Assembly (NCBI GenBank): GCA_022316685.1
Contig: JAKJHU010000062.1
Span: forward strand, 2,689,501 to 2,753,500
Length of the DNA stretch: 64,000 nt
DNA from: Progne subis subis
Lineage: Eukaryota; Chordata; Aves; Passeriformes; Hirundinidae
Direction of reading: 5' to 3'
Shown here: in pieces, positions 13,433 through 25,210 of the stretch
How the letters are laid out: each line of letters starts with the position of its first letter
How positions within the stretch are numbered: the stretch's first letter is position 1
Notes under the pieces: model-generated
What the model saw: the letters and a program-made list of their open reading frames with translations, nothing else
The model's database searches: none
Told to the model about the DNA's origin: nothing
Made by a program: the position numbers and the translations under genes

Positions 13433-16400
13433 TTTATCCTGTCCCGGACAGAACTAGGACACCTATGGATATTATACCCTGGGATGACAGCATATTTTAG
13501 ACCTGTGTGTCTGGCTGTAGCAGACAGAAGTCCCAACCTCTGCCCCTCTGACTTTCCACATGAGCTTGTCCCTTTTGTCTCAGTAAAGGGACCTACAACA
13601 TGCACAGTGCTGATTAGCACACACAAGGCAGACTGAATTTGGTAAGCACTGTTCAGCTAAAGACAATATTAAAATAGAAATATGTGGTGGTTTTCAAGAC
13701 AGAATAACGCTGGAAGCAAGCAGAAGTAAAGGATTTCTGTGCTGTGTTCCAACATGAGCTCTCCCACTGGAGTTTCTCAGCAGCATTTAATTTCCTCAGG
13801 GAGAAGATCTAGAGAGAACTAAAAAAAAATATCTCATCTGAAATGCTTTCAGCAATAGGCTCTCCCCTTCGTGCCTAACACTGTGCACCTGGCAGGGCAC
13901 TGCAGCTGGCAGAAATCACTTCTGCCCCATGGTGGAACAGCATCTACGTGAAACAAGTCAGTGATCTCAGACCAATTATGCAAGAACACATTTCTGCATC
14001 ACCACTGGAAATAATCAGCAGTTGTGTGAGCCACAGGGACACAGCAGCTTCTGCTGTGCTTTTCATGTGGATAATATAATCAGCTTTGGCTCAGAGTGAA
14101 CACCTAGAAACCTGTAATAGGCTAAGAAGAGGCTTGTAACCTCACTCTCTAGGAGCTCGCTTTAAATAAGCGGATAGGGCCATTTAAAACATTCCCTACA
14201 CTTTATTGCCTTCCCCCCACTCAATTTTGGACTACAGATCAAGCTTGATCACCACCATCCTACTTTTCCTTCAAGTCCTCAAGGAAAGTAAAAATGAAAG
14301 TTAACACTACTGAATCCCAGAGTCTTCAGACATTTTCCCTCCATCGCTGGGAGTGCACAGCATCAGCTGCAAACCACACTGCAAGGAAACTCCACAGCCA
14401 CACACCTGTAAACATCACTGCTTCAAACACTGGGTAAAGCAAAAAGCATCTGAAAGTTGTGTCCACACTGGTGGGATATCCTCCTAAAATCAAGGGAGCT
14501 GGGTTAAACACCTAAAATACAACACTTGAGCCAGGTTAAAAACCTAGAACACAACATTTCAAAGCTCACAGTGAAGAGGCTGCAGGCTTTAATTCCAGGT
14601 GTGCCTGTACCTCAGGTGCTGCTGCACAGGACAGGACTACTAAAACATGAGGAGAGCAACAAACCGAGACAGCAAATCCCTCTCCTGTGTCCTTCATTCA
14701 CTCTTGACCAGCACCTGCCACATCTTCAACTGCATTTCCTTACACCCAGACAACCAAAGCTCATCCCACAGCTGCAGCGTTGCTGTGGCACCAAAATATC
14801 CTTCTTAACTAACACCTCTACAGGACCTGAAGAGGTTTTGAAGTTCTTTTGCCTTTTTGAGACCACAGCCACATTTTCAATACAGCACAGCCGCCTTCCT
14901 CCAATTTTTCAAGACTCAGCTGAGTTGAAGGCTGAGCTTGAAAGAAGATGTAACACTACACAATTCTGAAGAGTTGTCAAGAAATATAAAGTTCTTATTT
15001 CACTGCTTCCTTCTGTATTTTCAAGGCAGAGTAACTACATGCGGTGATTTTGTCTGAACTGGCTTCACAATCAACACAGCTTCGTTTGATACAGTGGAAA
15101 ATAAGGAGCCAAAAACATGAAGCTCCCTGAGAACAATCTAATTTTACTGTATTTTCCAGCCATCTAATCAAGGAAACCTGAGAAATCCAATAAGGAAAAA
15201 GCACTCTAGCACTCAAAGAAAATTAGATACTTCTTTGGTCCTCCCTGGCACATTTTCCCTGCAGTCAGTCCCTTCTGGATTTACACAGGTGCTACTCAAA
15301 GCAGAATTTGGCCTCATTCTCTCAGGTGGCCTGACACATTTACTGCAGTGTGCAGATCTGCCCATATATTTTATACGTATGCAAAGCACATTTCCCAGAC
15401 TAAAACCCTCTCCCAGAGAGCCTCCCTAGGTCTCTGTCTGATTTTGGCTTCATTTACTCCCTTCTCAAATGAAAAGCATTTCCATTGAAGCCAGTGAGGT
15501 AACACTTGTCTTAAACATGTGTGAGATCATGTCAGAGCCATGGTCCCATAATAAAACCAGCTGCTGGTAACTCTCCTACAAGTTTCCATTCATTAGGGTT
15601 TGGGGTTTTTTTTCTTTTTGCTTGAATTCACATGAGCAATGTCCATGGGCCAAGAAACACATTTTAGAATGATAGCTATTTCCCCTTGCTAAAATCTAGA
15701 AAGTGCAGCTAACTATCCCAATCCTCACTGAAACAAAAAGGCAGTTTATTGTATTCTGTTAATAAACAGAGGTGTTTATGGACAAAACATGTGTGAATGT
15801 ACTTTTGGGAATTATCCTACACTGCCTACAGGATAGAAGCAAGATGACCTATATATGGCTTTCCCAGATTTTCGGTTTTGTATGGGGAGATTGGTGTTGG
15901 TAACGGGTTTTTTTTTACACCTACAGCTTCTGGTATTTAGTTCTAAATTTGGAAACACTGGGTGTACCTATTTAAGTTTAGCCTCAGAGATCTGAAAGCA
16001 TGGAACCAGGAACAATGAAAGCAGTTCTGTGCCTGCTAATGCCAACAGCCTTTCCATCAGTGACTTTCCACTGCCTTGGAGGGTCACAGGAGAGACAGAA
16101 ATAACGTGCTCAGATTATAATGTTTTTTCCAGTTCATCACACCAGTCTCCAGGCTTTCAGAAGTGCATAACTGTATTTTGTCACATAAGTCAGATTCACA
16201 GCCTGTCACCGCTTCCATCAGTTCGTTTATAACAAAACCTATTTCCTACATATACAGTAAATTCCTTTCATTTTTCACTAAGATGAACTGATCTTTAGCA
16301 GATACTCTGACACAGAAGGCAAACACACCATTACTCCCCCTCCACTTGTTAATATTAAGTTTGCAATTCACTGACTCCAAGAAAGGAGCTTACATCTATT

Positions 16401-17110
16401 TACAGGTGATGGTGAGCAGAGGAGAAATAAAAAAGGAAAAACAAAACAAACTGCCTATTTTAGAAAAGCAATTGGGTCACTACAGCAGACGGCACAAGAA
16501 TGACAAAGAAGTTTTTTGGTTTGACAAGTGAAGCAATAAACATCTTTACTGACCATAGGGACATGCAGAGCAGCAGAGTTAAAACACCGTGAGCTCCTGC
16601 AAAGCTTCTCTAAAAGCAGCCAGAACGAGATTGCACAAATACTGAGCTGGGTCACAAATCAGTTAGGAGAGGAAAAACCAAAGCAAAAATTACTCCAAAG
16701 CATACATTCTTTACACTTTCCTCTTTTAAGAGGTAGAAGACAAACAAAGCAGTCTTCTTTCTCCCTTTGGAATCATGGAGACAGTAAAAAGAAGAAATGA
16801 AAAGCATTTTTGACCAGACAATAATAATTATTGCATTCAGCGTGATTACTACTCAAGGACTTTTTCCAAAGGCTCCAGATGCCATTTAAAAAGCTGATAC
16901 AATGCAGAGCTTCTCATGATCCAAATCCTGAATGAAAAAATATGAGTGAGATTAGATAAGTAGTTATTTTGGTCTCCAAATTGGCTACCCCTGATCCTTC
17001 TAGGAGCTGGAAAACAGAATTATTCATGTGCTGCTACTGCGTTACCCAACAGTCACAACTTGACCGTGCTTCTTTTGGCCACCTCAGAGCTCCTCAGTGG
17101 GCACGGCTTG

Positions 17111-17160
17111 GTGATAATGGCCAAAATTAGTCCATCAAATGACTTTGTGATAATGGCCAA
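17111..17160 (+). repeat. 14-bp direct repeat, 36 bp apart
   Basis: The string gtgataatggccaa occurs at 17111-17124 and again at 17147-17160. It may be a small tandem duplication with diverged spacer, or a repeated protein-binding site. Confidence 0.75.
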
Positions 17161-19486
17161 TCAAATTCTGAGGTACCTCCTTCGAAGTCCAGCTGGCCAG
17201 AGATGAAAAGTATTTGCTGGTTTCAAACCCAGGCAGCCTGTCCTGTGGCTGACTAACACCCACGTCAAACGTGGCCCCAAAACACCAGTGTGGTGTGGAA
17301 TGAGGTGTAGTCTGGGAAATCAGATTGATCCATCAGCCCTCCTGGCCACAAACGTGTAGGTTTTCAGCAAAATCCTATAGGAGATATCAGAGAAACTCGA
17401 AATTTACCAACGTGACAAAAACAATGTATTTCTAAGGTACTCAGTGCAAAACCAACAATGAAAACTCCAGAAAATCTCCATCACGCAGACTACATCTTGC
17501 ATTATCACATTTAAACTATCTTTCTCCATGTGAAATAAAACCCAGCTACACCAACTACTTTATCCCCATCAATCTGATGGCACAGAGCACCGACCCCCAA
17601 ACAAAATAAACCAGAAAGCAAGAATGTAAACACGACTGTGCTCCAGTGACTTCACATCTCAGCGTTGTCCATGCAGGGTTTCACTACCCAGAAACTGATG
17701 CAGTGGAAAGGAAACCCCTGAGAGCTGTGTGGAGCACTGGGAACCCCTTCTGCAACTCTCATCCTCCCCCCAAAACTCATCCCTATTTATACACACACAT
17801 ATTTGCTTCACTGCCATCACTGACCCTGGAACACCGGCATTTAATCACTGCTTTTCTTAAAGTTAGTGCTTTACACCTGGTGAGAACGAGACTTTGTCCA
17901 CTAATCCCAGATTTTAAGTTATTTTAATGCACTAGATACACTGAAGACCAAGGAGCTACTTCTATATACACACTGGTAAAGGAAATGTTCTTTTCTTGTT
18001 TGGGTTATATAGGGGGGAGGAGAGGAAATAGGCTGGTGGGTCTGGTTTTAGAAGGAGGGTTAAGTGGCAAACAAAACTGACTGAAGTTTACAGGGATCTA
18101 AATAAAGGAACAAGAAAAGAACTGTTCACGGAGTTTCTAATAACACACAGCAGAGAAAAGTGCAAGCAGACTACATACAAAAGTTCCTGCTTTTCCTTTT
18201 TATTGTCAATATGCTCCTTGATTGCATACTGTATCCAGTGAATAAGCCATTTACTATTGTGGTTGCAGTGAATGAAGCTCAGACCTTTCCCATACATGGC
18301 AGGGCCTTTTAATCACCAGGGAGCAAGGAGCAATAGAATTTTCCTGGCTTTCTGGGTTTGCAGTGCCCTCTCTTGTACAAAATATAATTTCCCAGTGAAT
18401 GCTCATTACTGGGATTTTTGACCCAATTTCCTGCTGGCATTGTCCTTCAGGGGGTGTGTAGAAAACCAAACAAAAAGGGTCAGCTTCTTGATAGCAAGCA
18501 GCTCACAGGGAATTCTGAATTCCTCTAACTGAAGGAAATCAGACGAGATCCATTGTCTATTTCCAAGAACCCTCAAATATCATTTCCACCCCTAAACGTA
18601 TCCCAGTACAGCTACTGAAATGGAGTTCAGATTCAGGCCAGCTAATGCCCAGACTCTCCCTCATTTTCACCAATGCAGCAGAAAAGAGATCAGTGGTGTT
18701 TTGAATTACGGGGACAGCAGTAGGGAAATGCTCAGCTGGCCTGCTTTTGTCAGTGCAATATACATCAGCCACAGAAATGCTTGGCTCTGGATCATCTGGA
18801 TTGCCTAAACCCTCTTGTTCATATTTACAGCAATTAAAACACTGCACTTCGGTCTCCAGAATCCGAGTTCTGTTTGAAGTGGCAAAGCAACAGCTGGGGC
18901 TTATCAGACATCTGAATGAAGCTCCCTGTTTTCATAGCGGGGTGTGGCTCTGCACATGGGGATGACACCGTTCCCAAAGCCAAACCAAGCAGCAGAACCT
19001 CTCTCCTCTCTGCAGCCCTCCAAAGTGACACCGACTGGAGGCATCCTGCAGCACCAGCACGCTAAGCTTGCGCAGGTAAATCAGAGTTGACCATAGACTT
19101 CTCCAACCTGCTCCTGTTTCCACACGTTGTAGCCAAGCTCTTGGCGTTTCTTTTCCAAGCCTATGACCTTTAACCAGGCCAGAGCAAAGCCAGATTCTCC
19201 CCAGCTCAATGACTGCTGGAATTGCTGAGAGAAAGGAGGTTATCACCAGGTCATTAGGAAGGTGCAGATAAAGTCCTCTGCCTCCTCCATCGACAGCTGA
19301 GCCTGCCCAGACTGAGCAGAAATTGTCCTCAGCACAGCAGCTGGCATTAGGAAGCAATGGTCTGGGATGTCGCTCTAGCACTGCTAAGTCCGCTGAAATT
19401 GAGAGGAATTATAAAAGGTCGTGCCTTTGTGCTTCTGGGATGAAAGATTTTACCAGGGTGAGCACTTCTGACTCAAGGGTAGAGGG

Positions 19487-19503
19487 AAAAAAAAAAAAAA
19501 AAA
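19487..19503. repeat. Poly(A) tract, 17 bp, with a second A-run
   Basis: A17 followed by CCC and A8. Low-complexity sequence. Confidence 0.9.
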
Positions 19504-22500
19504 CCCAAAAAAAATCGAGAGAGGGCTATTTCACCATTAGAGAGCTGACTGTCAAAGAAAAGAATGAAGTGGGGAAAGGGTACTAACATGCCCTGTGGCA
19601 GTCAGAAAGACAAGAGAGAACATCAAAGCCTTGCAAATAAGAAACAAACAATGGCCTGATCACGGACTGCTCCATTTGGGCAGAGCTCTCTTTGAAGATG
19701 ACTGGAATCCAAGGGCCACAAGCCTGCAGGATGGAACCCTGACTTCTGCAGGAGGATGAGGGTTTGTCCAGCCCTGCTCTGCTCCTCCCTGGGCAAAGGC
19801 AGGGACAGGGACACAAAACAAGCTGCCAACAAATCTCAGGCCCTGTGTTTACACTGCTGTCACAGGTTCAGGCTCCCTTGGCCAATTGACAAATCATGAA
19901 CACCAGCTGCTCCTCACCCCAAGTTATTTAACTTTTAGAAGGGACATGATGATTTCCATGCCCCTCAGGCCTCCACGTGCTTGAGGGAAGATTGGGAAGG
20001 TCACACGTGCATGTATGTGCAGTGACATTGTCTTCATGCACTTTATTAAAGGTAAAAAATTATTTTATGGAAGGTATTTAGCAATGCCTTTCCTCTTCGT
20101 ATTTGTTGGCCTGCAAAGTTACCCTTCTGAATAGATCCCAAACCAGAGCATTTACAGCAAAACCTTATCTCCACAAATCTATTTATAATCCCTCTGTGAG
20201 CTAAATTCCAAAGTTTGTTTTTTTTTTTTTTGCCATTTAAGGACATACACCAGAAAATGTGCAAACGGGTGGGTTCCACTTTGCTGCACAACCCCTGCAG
20301 CAAATCTCAAGGGAGAATGCTCTTTATTTGTGCTCTGTACACACACGAGGGTGCGGAAACATGTCATGTTCCCATCGCCTGAAACCTTTCCCTAATATTT
20401 TCCCCACTGCAGCTTGGCCCGGCCCCAGGGGTCACAATTTCATCTGCTCTCATCAACGTGAATCTGAACAAGCAGATAAGGTCCAGCAGCTTGCTGAGTA
20501 GTTTTGCTACCAAGCTTATGACACTCTGGTGGATCTCTAAGCAAAAGCTGCCTTCTTTTGGCACACACATTAACAGCTTTACAGGAAGGCTAGTCCAGAT
20601 GCAGCACAAACAATTCAGTTTTCAAGCACACAGGAAATGCCCTCTAGACATGACAGCACAGCGTCACCACTGAGCCTGGTCCTCCTTCACCTCCTTCCCT
20701 GAGCTTCAGTGGTTTTCCACCAGTAATCTGGAAATCGAACGCATATCTGCGTGAAGGCACCGAGAAAAAAGTCTAAGATGATCTGGGAAATCAGTCAAAA
20801 ATAAGGTTTTAGCTGATGCCTAAACTTGGCATTTTGGTATTGCAAGCTCTTTATAAACACTAGAGAGCCCCAGCAGACCCACAGGCTAAATACAGAAAGG
20901 TACAGATTATCCTTCACTTGGAGATAGAGAAACAGACACACGGCCACTGAGTGACTCACCAGGTATCTATGACCACAGGAAAAAATTCAAAGGAGAAATT
21001 ACTCCAGTGGCTTAAGATAATACTGCTTTTTTTCCTTTTCTTTCAGCTGCTTCTTCAGCTATTTGGTCCTGCCCTCGCTGCAAACCAGCAGGACAGTCCG
21101 CACAAGGAATTCTTCTGGCTTAAACACTGCTGCACACAAGATTTTCTGATCAGGAGGTTCCCCCTATGCTTCATGGACAGAGTCTTCCCCTCTTGAGGGA
21201 CAGGCACACAGGGCAGGAAGAGGGAACGAGACATCAGTTTGTGGAAAGGAAAAAAGCCTGGAAAGGAGCACTTCCTTAATGCAGGATGTAAACCACCCAG
21301 CTAACAGACCAGCTAAGTAGCAGTGTTATATTCCCTAACCTTTTTGGTTGATCAAATCTGGCTCAAGAAATGCAGGAGCAAGCTCCCCCAGGGGTGGGAG
21401 GGATCCCAAAGTACAGAGTGCTGAGCGTCCTTCCCTGCTGGGCTGGTTGAATGTACAAAAACATGAGGAAAGGAAAAGAAAAAAAAAATGTTATACAGTT
21501 TAACTGTCCTGCAACCTCGGTATTTCATCCACAGAGGTCAGATCTAAGGTGACCTTCAAATGCCTCTGAGTCAAATTTCAGCTTCAGCCAAACCCTTGAC
21601 AAGCAGCAGCTACACCTTCCAAGCAAGAACAGCCCCCCAAGAGGAGGTGCCAACACATAGGGTGGGTGACTTCCATCCATTCTCACCCATTTAAACCACC
21701 CAGCATCTCTGCACCAAGCCAGCCAAGCATCCCCTGCACATGCAGTGAGGCAGCAGCTCTCTCACTGCAAGCTGCCAGGGGCTAGGTACTAAGAGGAGAC
21801 AGTTTTGAAAGAATGAAAGCTCTCTTTGAAGGCAGGCTCCCACTCTTTGCAGCCCCAAGCCTGCATGCCTCAGGCTTTGTACACCTGGAGCCCAATCCTG
21901 CAAGCTCCCTGTAAAGCTCCTCTCAAAGGCAATGAAACCCTCCCAGGACTGCACTTCCCCTTCTGCCCTGTTACCTTTTTTGGTGCTTTCTCCCACACCC
22001 AGGAGAGTCCAGGCGAGCCCTGCAGATGGACAGTTATGATCTCTTGGCCCTCTCACTCTTAGGCATATATGGTTTCCTGTCCCTCTTTGTTCACACACTG
22101 GGTTCAAATGTTTCCAAGCTGCACCCTTGGCAGAGAGAGGTAAAGGACTCCAGTGATCTTTAGTACAGAGTAAAACCTCAGGCATACCACAAGAATAGGT
22201 CTCATGTGAGCAACTACTGAGAAATCGGAGTATTTTCCAGTTTGTCCTGCAGGAAGGAACTCCTGCAGGTTCTCACTTTCCTACAACACAAAGATCACCC
22301 CCACGGGCAGGGCTGCTCCTGCTGTGCAGAGAGAAGTGTGAAACAAGGAAGACTTCCAGTCAGGCTCTGGAGAGAGCCTCCCTGGCATCTTTGTAGGACA
22401 GAAGCCACCTCCTAGCAGGCAGCCATGAGAAAAACCTTTGTGGTCTCCCCACCTGGAATAAGCAGCACTGCACCCTAATCCAGGATGGGATTGAACAGAT

Positions 22501-23591
22501 GACCCACGAATGAGACCAATTAAAAAAAAACTTCCCATCTAAATGCACTTCAATTTCCCCTCTAATGCCAGCCAGAGGAACTCAGACCCTGCCCCACTTT
22601 CCTCTCCAATCACCTATCTTCCAGTGTCATTATTGCATTGTGAGTATCAGTGCTGGATAAAAAAGCACAGGGGAACTGAGCCCTTTCTCAGGCTGCTCCA
22701 CATCAGAAAAATGCTGTGAGTGTATGAAGAAGCAGTTGTAGGAAATCCCTCACTCACTCTCCTAAAACATGCTTACATCACTCACGGTCCAAGTGTATTC
22801 AGAGTCCACAGGGCTCACCTCACATCGGGCTCTGAATCCATTAATGAGGGGATTGATTTCATCAGGACTAATCCTGTCAATGAAGGCTGGGGAATAGATC
22901 CTCTTGTCATTTCAAGTGGCAACAAAGAGGAGTTTTCAGGAAAAACAGATTATTTCAATTGAGACTCTTGTTGGCAGTGATCTCATCTGGTATTTCTTCC
23001 CTCCCATCATGATTTTATGCAGGTTTTATTAAGATTGTCTGTCAAAGCAGCTTTCCCAAAAAAGGCAGACCTATCATTTAATCAAATACATTGAGAAAAG
23101 TTCTGCCCTGCTTTACACCTTAGAGACAATCTAGTAAAGCAAATGGACTAAAAGTTTTGCTCCATTTGTAATTTATGTTTAAAAGTGTCTGTTCCACTGA
23201 TTTTGGTGTGTGTGGTTTTAGGGTCCTGTCTTGTCTAAATAGCAGGAGAAGATGAGATTAGCAGAAGATGAGGCTTGCTGCAGATGAAGACTTACTGCTA
23301 CATTTAATGAGACAGAAGGAGTGGAGGCAGAGTCTGAGGGCTCCCCGATGGCAAATCATACAAGCACAATCACTCACAGCATGGTATTGAAAATAGACAA
23401 ATTATAATAAATACATGTTTATTACAAAAAAAAATCCCACTCTGCCTCCTCATTTTCTTTGAGCTGCTGCCAAGGAGGGAATGTGTTATTTTCCCAAGTT
23501 ATCCTCCTGTCTGCCTTTTAGACTTCTCATACAAAATTGTCCAAAAACTCCATACTCTGAAAAGAAATTCTCCTCTGAAAGCAACCACTCC

Positions 23592-23595
<4 letters not shown>

Positions 23596-23621
<26 letters not shown>
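23596..23621. repeat. Poly(A) tract, 26 bp
   Basis: Uninterrupted A26 just left of the CpG-rich region. No recognisable retroelement body precedes it. Confidence 0.9.
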
Positions 23622-23622
<1 letters not shown>

Positions 23623-24124
23623 TCACTTAAAAACAGTTACGTTTTCATTCTTCCAAACAACATTTGACACACATGAGACAAATCTCTTCTATCCCTGCAA
23701 GTCTGGCCAGAGATTTAGCAGCTCGGTCAGTATCTGCAGCTACCAAGCATTCATCTGCAGCTCACATCCTCCCCTCCCTTCTTTTTCCCAGCCCTTTCCC
23801 TGAGAAATTCCCTGCTACGCAGGATATCATGCTGGCAGCATCCAGGCTCGCACGACGCTTCCCAACAGCCCCAACATGTCAAAGGAGCTGGGAAGGGGAG
23901 CTGCCAGCCAGCTCTCCCCAGCAGCACCCTGACAAACAGACACACACACTCGCTTCCAAAAGCTCCATTCCCACCCAAACGCGGTTTTTTAATCCCCCCC
24001 TCCCTTCCTTTTAACGGGAAAGACAACTCCGCGAGGAACATTCTTCTGTTGGAGGCTGGAAACAAAATCTGATGCCATCCATCGTCAACAATAGTTGTGT
24101 GAAAGGCTGCCATGAGGGACATCT

Positions 24125-24141
24125 GCTCCGCTCAGCGGAGC
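24125..24141. other. Perfect GC-rich hairpin
   Basis: GCTCCGC, a 3-nt loop TCA, then GCGGAGC: a perfect 7-bp stem in the CpG-rich region. It could form a small DNA or RNA hairpin. No function is evident. Confidence 0.6.
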
Positions 24142-24298
24142 TTCACCGCGTATCGGTTACACCCCGAGACTGCCCTCAGAGCCCTCACGTCAAGCAAAAG
24201 AACTGCTTGATACCAGCGTAGATGCGCATAGAAAGGCGTGTAAATTGGGAAATTGAAAGCAATTCGCCAGACCTTAAAAACTTGCTCAATCGTAATGC

Positions 24299-24301
<3 letters not shown>

Positions 24302-24330
<29 letters not shown>
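24302..24330. repeat. Poly(A) tract, 29 bp
   Basis: Uninterrupted A29 inside the CpG-rich region, on the intron side of the candidate minus-strand exon. Confidence 0.9.
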
Positions 24331-24332
<2 letters not shown>

Positions 24333-24523
24333 AGGGACGAAGGAAAAAATAAGGAAAGGGTAGATGGGTTATTGCCTCAGTAAAGAGCCCACTGAAGTGC
24401 ACAGATCCTGCCCTGCAGCTCCTCGGCGAGGATTGAGAGCAAACCGAAATCTCACCCGCAGTTGGTTCAGCACGAACATCTGGAAAGGAGCGGGGAGGGG
24501 ATGCACAGAGAGGAGAAGGAGAG

Positions 24524-24542
24524 AAAAAAAAAAAAAAAAAAA
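24524..24542. repeat. Poly(A) tract, 19 bp
   Basis: A19 at the end of a purine-rich stretch (gaggagaaggagag). For a minus-strand transcript this is a T-run about 110 bp into the intron. Confidence 0.9.
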
Positions 24543-24650
24543 CAACGCTCTGGGACAGCTCGTTCGGTCCCGAGTGCTGCCCCATGTGCGGGGCACAGCA
24601 CAGCCCGGCTGGCTCCCGAGCACACACACAGCCCGCGATCCCCTCCTTAC

Positions 24651-24815
24651 CTCAGGCTGCGGAGTTCTCAGCGGGCAGGAAGGAAATGAATAAACTCGGG
24701 GCAGGAGCGCGGCGCACCAGCACCAGCAGCCCTAGTCAATAAAAGCGCAGCTTTTCCTTGGCCCCTCCTCCCAAAAAGTCAAGGCTAAGCGAACACATAT
24801 CCCTTATGTTTACAA
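24651..24815 (-). other. Candidate untranslated first exon of a leftward gene
   Basis: On the minus strand the sequence CCTGAG|GTAAGG at the 24651/24650 boundary is a strong match to the vertebrate 5' splice-site consensus. It lies just inside the densest CpG stretch and 0.2 kb from a CCAAT box and TATA-like element. The left edge is fixed by the donor. The right edge is a guess placed about 30 bp from the TATA-like element. From the first ATG (24798) the frame closes after 20 codons, so the exon would be 5' UTR and translation would begin in a later exon left of this point. I see no convincing second exon in the window, so intron 1 would be at least 24.6 kb. The gene is unknown. This is an inference from signals, with no transcript evidence. 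Confidence 0.45.
24736..24798 (-). other. Possible upstream ORF (20 codons) in the candidate 5' UTR
   Basis: An ATG on the minus strand at 24798-24796 opens a 20-codon frame ending in TGA at 24738-24736. It would lie in the leader only if transcription starts right of 24798. Short upstream ORFs are common and may damp translation. Nothing shows that this one is used. Confidence 0.25.
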
Positions 24816-24844
24816 TTGGCAGGCGGCGGAATGCATTGTCCCCG

Positions 24845-24868
24845 GATTTATCCCGGCGGGCAGCCAAT
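24845..24868 (-). promoter_or_regulatory. Candidate core promoter: TATA-like element and CCAAT box
   Basis: On the minus strand, GGATAAATC (24853-24845) is an imperfect TATA-like element. A CCAAT box on the + strand at 24864-24868 (in cagccaatgg) lies just upstream of it. NF-Y binds CCAAT boxes in either orientation. The two are closer together than usual, so one of them may be incidental. A GGAATG at 24828-24833 and a CATTCC at 24919-24924 are possible TEAD motifs in opposite orientation. Confidence 0.35.
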
Positions 24869-24876
24869 GGCGGCGA

Positions 24877-24906
24877 GCAGGCCAAGGTGGGCCAAGCCTG
24901 GCCTGC
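24877..24906. promoter_or_regulatory. GC-rich inverted repeat with NF1-like half sites
   Basis: GCAGGCCA (24877-24884) and TGGCCTGC (24899-24906) form an 8-bp inverted repeat with a 14-bp spacer. Two GGCCAAG copies lie within it. TTGGC/GCCAA half sites bind NF1-family factors. It sits next to the CCAAT box, so a regulatory role is plausible but not shown. Confidence 0.35.
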
Positions 24907-24957
24907 GGAGATGCCTGTCATTCCCCAGGCATGCTCAGGAAGCCGCTCATCAGGGGC

Positions 24958-24979
24958 AAAAAAAAAAAAAAAAAAAAAA
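24958..24979. repeat. Poly(A) tract, 22 bp
   Basis: A22 immediately upstream (for the minus strand) of the candidate promoter elements. Long dA:dT tracts disfavour nucleosomes, so it could help keep the promoter open; that role is an inference. Confidence 0.85.
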
Positions 24980-25210
24980 TCAAGACCTAAAAAGCTCCGA
25001 AAATCCGTGCGAGCTGCCAAAACTGTCCTGCTACATGCCCTTTTTTGGTTATCCTTAGCAGGGCCTCCGAAAGTAAATCCTGTGTCAGGAGCGATCATAA
25101 GAAATGTTAATCTTGGGGAGGGAGGCTGTCTCGTTGAGCACAAGCGGGGCTTGAGGAAAGGAAATGCGCTGAATGGGAAGGGATGCAGTAAACATATTTA
25201 CTTTCTGCAC

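Larger units (their letters stand above)
13433..23595. other. Non-coding tract left of the CpG-rich region
   Basis: About 10 kb without a supported gene. Frames up to 164 codons (minus 21691-22185, minus 18932-19381, plus 14526-14969) look random, with no domain or signal that I recognise. Small features inside are listed separately (17111-17160, 19487-19503). If the candidate promoter at 24.7 kb drives a leftward gene, this is first-intron sequence. Confidence 0.6.
23950..25210. promoter_or_regulatory. CpG-rich promoter-like region (CpG island)
   Basis: CpG dinucleotides are frequent here (for example gcgcggcgc near 24709, ggcggcgg near 24824, cccggcggg near 24852) and scarce in the rest of the window. 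The densest part is about 24400-24950. CpG islands mark most vertebrate promoters. The region also holds a CCAAT box, an AT-rich TATA-like element, and a minus-strand splice donor 0.2 kb away, which together suggest a real transcription start. Three long A-runs interrupt it. Which gene it serves cannot be read from the window. Confidence 0.7.

Noticed and set aside
13196..13636. 146-codon + strand frame
   Set aside because: It is the antisense shadow of the CR1 reverse-transcriptase fragment.
21691..22185. 164-codon minus-strand frame, joint longest in the window
   Set aside because: Composition is random, no domain, no splice context. A frame of this length is expected by chance in 64 kb.
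24736..25143. 135-codon minus-strand frame over the candidate promoter
   Set aside because: It includes a phenylalanine run from the same A22 tract and overlaps the promoter elements. No splice or family support.
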